From NCBI GenBank assembly GCA_037903475.1, contig JBAJFG010000126.1, positions 1,054,001 through 1,118,000 of the forward strand: 64,000 nt of DNA, given 5' to 3'. Under the pieces are notes generated by a model. That model ran no database searches, was not told the DNA's origin, and worked only from the letters and a program-made list of their open reading frames with translations. Each line of letters begins with the position of its first letter. Position 1 is the stretch's first letter. This stretch comes from Ancylostoma caninum (Eukaryota; Nematoda; Chromadorea; Rhabditida; Ancylostomatidae). The translations under genes and the position numbers were made by a program. Of this stretch, positions 59,852 through 64,000 are shown in pieces.

Positions 59852-60339
59852 CGTATTTCTCCAGCACTACTGCTACGTTCCTTACGTTTGCCGCGTATCT
59901 TCTTGTAGATGCAAGAATCCGAACGGTCTTCCTGGAAAATGACGCACGTTTGATGGGTAAACAGTGTAGAGATGACAGAGAATGATATTTATTACCTGAG
60001 GAGGAAGCAGTGGCACAGCAAGCCGAGGTTGGGGTTTGATTAGTGGTGGAGGCGACACAACACTTCCTGAAAAAAAGTAACGCGTTTAGGATTTGAACCT
60101 GGCATTCTGCAGAATTCCACTAAATCGAGGATTTGCTGGGCATGTATGAGGCTCCTCTTGAAATCTTTTGCCCGTTTTTTTCTTGTTTACTCATTCAGCT
60201 ATTAAAGTTATTTATAACGTAATAGGATTCAAAGAGAAACGTAAGAGGAATGTGTTAAGGATCATGAAGAAATCATTTGCACCATCAGATTCCGAATCGT
60301 AACCTTTCATTTCATCGAATTCAACAATACTCAGCGAGC
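59852..60339 (-). CDS. Partial gene of unknown function, three phased exons
   Basis: Minus-strand exons 60339-60283, 60066-59996 and 59931-59852 join in phase (1, 0, 2) with good acceptors (CTGTCTTTAG, TTTTTTCAG, TTTTCCAG). The peptide is acidic, then Pro-rich, then basic: SIVEFDEMKGYDSESDGS, PPPLIKPQPRLAVPLLPPQ, YKKIRGKRKERSSSAGE. It looks like a disordered region of an intracellular protein. Neither the start nor the end of the gene was found. No family is assigned. Confidence 0.5.
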
Positions 60340-60835
60340 CTAAAGACAGAGATTGGCTGGTCAGACCCTGAATTTACCCTAATTCTAACCCGAAAAACTC
60401 CAAAACGAAGCAACAGCCTAGCAAAGAAAGAATAGACTAAATAGCAAGAAGCAAGGATAGCTACGGTTGATATCTGCCGTTAAAAAAGGGATTAAGAATA
60501 GTAGTGGCGGCAGCGACGGTTCTCAAAAGGAGATTTTGGTACCTAACAAGAGTTCGTGTGTTCTTGAGGGATATGCTGGCAGATGTACTGAGCCACACGC
60601 ACAGGTGATCCTCAAATCTGCCACGAACTGTACATAAAGAAGCTCTCTCGCTTTTTCTATCTGCCCTAGAACAAGCACCTTGAAGTCGCTTCACCCCAAT
60701 ATTTGTGCAATGCATTAATCTGATAGCATTATTATTGTCTATTTTATTATTTACATTCTTATCACACCGGCACAGTGGATATGTAGCCTTCCGTGAGAAG
60801 AGTTTGGCTGATTGCTTCACCTCTCCTTCAAACAG
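60340..60835. other. Spacer with no supported gene
   Basis: A long minus-strand open frame (60461-60820) shows no domain and includes low-complexity Asn codons. The upstream exons of the 59.9-60.3 kb gene could lie here, but none was recognised. Confidence 0.3.
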
Positions 60836-61870
60836 CTACGGCCAATCGCCAGCGATGCCTTTTTCAGAGAAGTCTTTGAATTTTGCCAATTCGTCAATCC
60901 ACCGCATCTTGGGTCGGCCAATGTTTCTTTTTCCACTTGGTGTCCAGTCAATCGTAACTTGACTCCATGAATCATTAGATGAATTCTTAGATATCTTTCC
61001 GCATACTTCCATTTTCAGCGCAGATCCGAGTGAATCCAATCCTTGAGATCAGTTCTTTGCCAGATTTTCCCCGATTTTATTTTGTCTCGGAGTCTTACGC
61101 GAGTAACTGCAAGACCGAGGCGTCATTGTGCTGAGCGAAGATATATAGCTACTTGTTCCGTCCACATGGGTGGCGGTCAAGACGAACGCCGCGACGCGAC
61201 CGCGTCGCAAGCACGCGCTTTTCAAGTTCAGGTTGTTTCTTCAAATTCGACGCACTAAATGACATCGGTGGCCACCTTCTCACAGTTTGCGGGTTCCGAA
61301 AACACTCATCTCTCCCAATAAAGCTTAGAAACCTTGTCCATACCCACGCAGAACTGCTCGTACCCTAGAAGGCTGTAGCCGTGACGCGCACATGAATCGA
61401 CCAATCACAGACCAGCAGCGTACCTCTTGTCACGCAGCCCGTCCACATTCAGGTTTCACACCCGTACGATAGCGCAGGTAAAATGCAGTCTCCGTTTCAA
61501 CTAGATTGCGATTCTTGGTGCACGAAGTGTTTCATGATATTTGAAGTAGATTGTTCCTCCTACGTGAATTCGACGACGTATATTTACGATACCTTACAGG
61601 TTTTGAGGGCAAGAGATAAGTTGTCCAAGATATATAAATAAGATATATCTTTCACATTCTCTTATTTCTCCGAACAAAATAAATTGTTCTCCTGAGTTAC
61701 CAGAGTCACGTTGATTGTGTAGCCATTTCATCTGCGCAAAATTTATCTCAAACCAATGTTGTTCGCTGAATCGGCAAGCGCTGTCGCACACCCCCGTAGC
61801 ATTGCTGGCGATGAGAACTACATCATCTGCGCAAGCACCCAACATTTATGCAATGCATTCATCTCATAGT
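60836..61870 (-). pseudogene. Dead LINE reverse-transcriptase remnant (RTE-like)
   Basis: On the minus strand at 61845-61594 the frame GACADDVVLIASNATGV corresponds to the catalytic Y/F-A-DD motif of a retroelement polymerase. It is followed by FEINFAQMKWLHN and YLGQLIS, typical of the region after it. After many stops and frameshifts, LRDKIKSGKIWQRT (about 61.06-61.10 kb) and RNIGRPKMRWIDELAKF (about 60.9 kb) match the usual 3' end of nematode RTE/BovB-like LINEs. It is non-functional and 5' truncated or unrecognisable upstream of 61.9 kb. Confidence 0.7.
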
Positions 61871-64000
61871 ATTTCTCGAGACTAATATTGAGCAGTACTC
61901 ACACCAATACCTCATAGATACTCCAATTCATAATGGTTTTTTATATGCAAAAGAGGTGAGGGACATTTGAAGGATTTTGAAAGAGAAAGAATTTCAAACT
62001 TTGTGGCAATTAAACTTGAAAAAGTAGTGATGTACGCAGTAGATTTTCTACTGGAGCTACTAAATGATTCAGACGACAGTGAAGGCCAGGAGTCGTGTGC
62101 ACTGAGGACCCAATAAAGATGCACGATTCCAAAGAAATTGTAATGGGGTGTGTGAGTTCGCAGAATGACAGCGTCCTCCAGGAAAACTCAGAGAGGTCAT
62201 GGACGCCAATACATTGGCTCCACTCGAGGCGTAGACCTCGTTTCCGGCCGGATGATGAAAAAACCGAACCAAATTTGCTATACTCCGGCCGAAACATAAT
62301 ATGTACTGCGTATTGCTCATTGGTATTTCAACCACGATCCAGATATATTCACTGAATTTTTGAAATTACCTCATAAAATGGATGAAAGCATTGTACAAAC
62401 TTGTTTGTTTATTCTTATTATCATTTTTGGAGTACTTATTACTATTTTTAATATTAAAGATCAATATTTTTAGTAATTTTATCGCTCCATCTGGTCCCAC
62501 AGTGTGGCGGAGTTGCGGCCTTTCACACGCCTTCCCCCCCCCTCCCCTATTTGGCACCCTCTGAAAAAGCAATTTATTTCGCATCTGAGCAAACATGAAT
62601 TTTAATTTCCGATTATCAGAGAGAGTTAGAAAGTGATCTTCCAGAATTATGGATTTTTCTTGCGTGTGTTATACGACTTTAAACATTGAAGAACAGAAAC
62701 AGAATGGCACGAAACTTCATTTTGAACATCTAGACTATTTGCTTTCCAAATAGATCACATTCGTATAAGAATCGACTCCTCTGAAATACTCGGACATTGA
62801 GTAACTGAACCGATATTTCGAAAGTCGATTGAACTTTCGATCCTCGTCTTCTAATCTAGGGTGAGGGGTCGTCCCTATGCTCGCCGTGTAGCTCAGACTT
62901 GGCGCTATCAGGATTTCACCTGCTTCTGTCCAAAAAGCTTTCCTTGGGAGAGAAAAAGTTCAAGAACCGTGCCGAGGTCAGAAATTGGACGAGCCCCTAT
63001 TTTGTCTCGAGGTGTAGCGAATTGTCTTAAAAAAGCTCTGGAGAGAACATGGTGAGGGGTCACTGAAGCTTACCACGGATACATCTCGGGCTGAGGTGTT
63101 GTATCACCATTTTTAATACGATTTTTGTTCAACCCACAAACGGGCATTTATAGTTTTACACCCAGATTTGAACATAATGAAATGCGACTGGAACACTAGG
63201 GTTTGAGGACATGCTAAGAAAGCAGCTACAAAACGCATATCATGGATAATCCCATAGTCAGGGTTGGTTTATTGGACTATGATTACAATATTGGTGATTG
63301 AAAGCATCCTGAAACGGGAGTTGTTCATGAGTTGGAATGCTAAACTTCCAGTAACTTTTAATGGGGGGGGGGGGAATGAGAAGAACACTGTGTGTGCTTA
63401 TGACAGAGCATACGCTCATAAAAAGGAGAAGGAGTCTAGCGTCATTGATGGGGCTGGTGAAGATTTCAGTATCGAATGCGGAGTCCTAACTCACGAAAAT
63501 GATGCTCAAGCAAGGAAAGAGCTAACAATAAGAAGCGGTCTGGTTTATAACCACGGCCTGGATGCGTCATTGGGATTACTTATGATTAACTCATTTGATA
63601 TTATTATTAACTAATTGGTTTCAGCTAATAAGTTTCATTTGCCGTTTTGGAATTCTTCACAACTTCCTTATGAGTGGTACCTCGTGCTGATGTGGAGCTG
63701 GTCCTTTATCGGTTTAGCATTGCAGCTGGTTAAAATTCTTAAGCTTAGGAACGCCTGTCTCTTTTGAGATCTGAGACGATTATTAAAGGATCGTGAAGTG
63801 AGAAACCCTTCGTAACGTGTTAACATTCCTAAGTTTACGCCCTACATGCCATCCTTCAATATGTTTACCCGTACATGACGTTGTCTATACCCATTTCCTA
63901 CTCGAGGTTGATCATACCCAAGGATATAGGACTACCCATCCTTCCAATGACGCATCCGAACCCAGAATTTTCTGAAGACAGCAATGTCTTACGTTCCAGC
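61871..64000. other. Right end of window without a recognised gene
   Basis: Overlapping open frames at 62.01-62.36 kb show no domain and may be extended LINE debris. At 62.36-62.58 kb a possible fragment of the hAT-like family appears (GTGGCGGAG followed by a C-run). A G-run lies at 63.36 kb. The frame at 63264-63614 contains the G-run and lacks support. Confidence 0.35.

Noticed and set aside
60085..60096. tRNA B-box-like motif on the minus strand
   Set aside because: No A box or cloverleaf around it, and it lies in an intron of a phased gene model.
63264..63614. 116-codon plus-strand frame at the right end
   Set aside because: It includes a twelve-G run and shows no domain or splice support.
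1..64000. Bacterial features such as operons, CRISPR arrays or prophage
   Set aside because: Introns, splice signals and transposon types show that this is a nematode-like eukaryotic sequence. No direct-repeat and spacer array was seen.

Overview
The window is eukaryotic and looks like genomic DNA from a parasitic nematode, most likely a strongylid such as a hookworm relative. The evidence is short introns with T-rich TTTCAG-type acceptors, a secreted Kunitz-domain gene, AT-rich spacers and dense small inverted-repeat DNA transposons. The species cannot be fixed from sequence alone. All genes were assembled by eye by joining exons so that splice sites and reading-frame phase agree. No transcript evidence was available.

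Layout. 0.7-9.3 kb (+): a 13-exon secreted protein with two Kunitz domains followed by a long Gln/Ser/Tyr-repeat and Pro/Thr-rich tail. 9.5-23.9 kb: two direct copies of a roughly 6-7 kb repeat unit. Each carries its own 1.5-kb fold-back transposon, and the second also holds a GC-rich palindromic element. 23.9-26.7 kb: spacer with one RNA-like hairpin. 26.7-30.1 kb (+): a complete 11-exon serine carboxypeptidase (peptidase S10, SCPEP1-like) with all three catalytic residues. 30.5-33.6 kb (-): a secreted Thr-rich, Cys-rich protein, tail-to-tail with the carboxypeptidase. 33.6-40.4 kb: mainly repeats, including a 573-bp fold-back with TA target duplication.

40.8-50.2 kb (-): a long gene of at least 17 exons. 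Its C-terminal half reads as a PEAK/Pragmin (NKF3) family pseudokinase: predicted helix, kinase-like fold without the VAIK lysine, HRD or DFG, then the family's C-terminal helices. 50.7-53 kb: dispersed repeats. 53.2-53.8 kb and 59.9-60.3 kb (-): parts of two unidentified genes with well-phased exons. 54-54.8 kb: an array of related hairpins. 57-58.7 kb: decayed coding material. 60.8-61.9 kb (-): a dead LINE reverse transcriptase. 62-64 kb: repeats and no recognised gene.

The genes do not form an operon or pathway. Two encode secreted proteins with extended low-complexity segments, one a probable lysosomal or secreted carboxypeptidase, and one an intracellular signalling scaffold. The most unusual features are the duplicated block with a sharp step in divergence, the nested fold-back elements, the Kunitz protein with 18-residue repeats, and the nematode PEAK-like pseudokinase.
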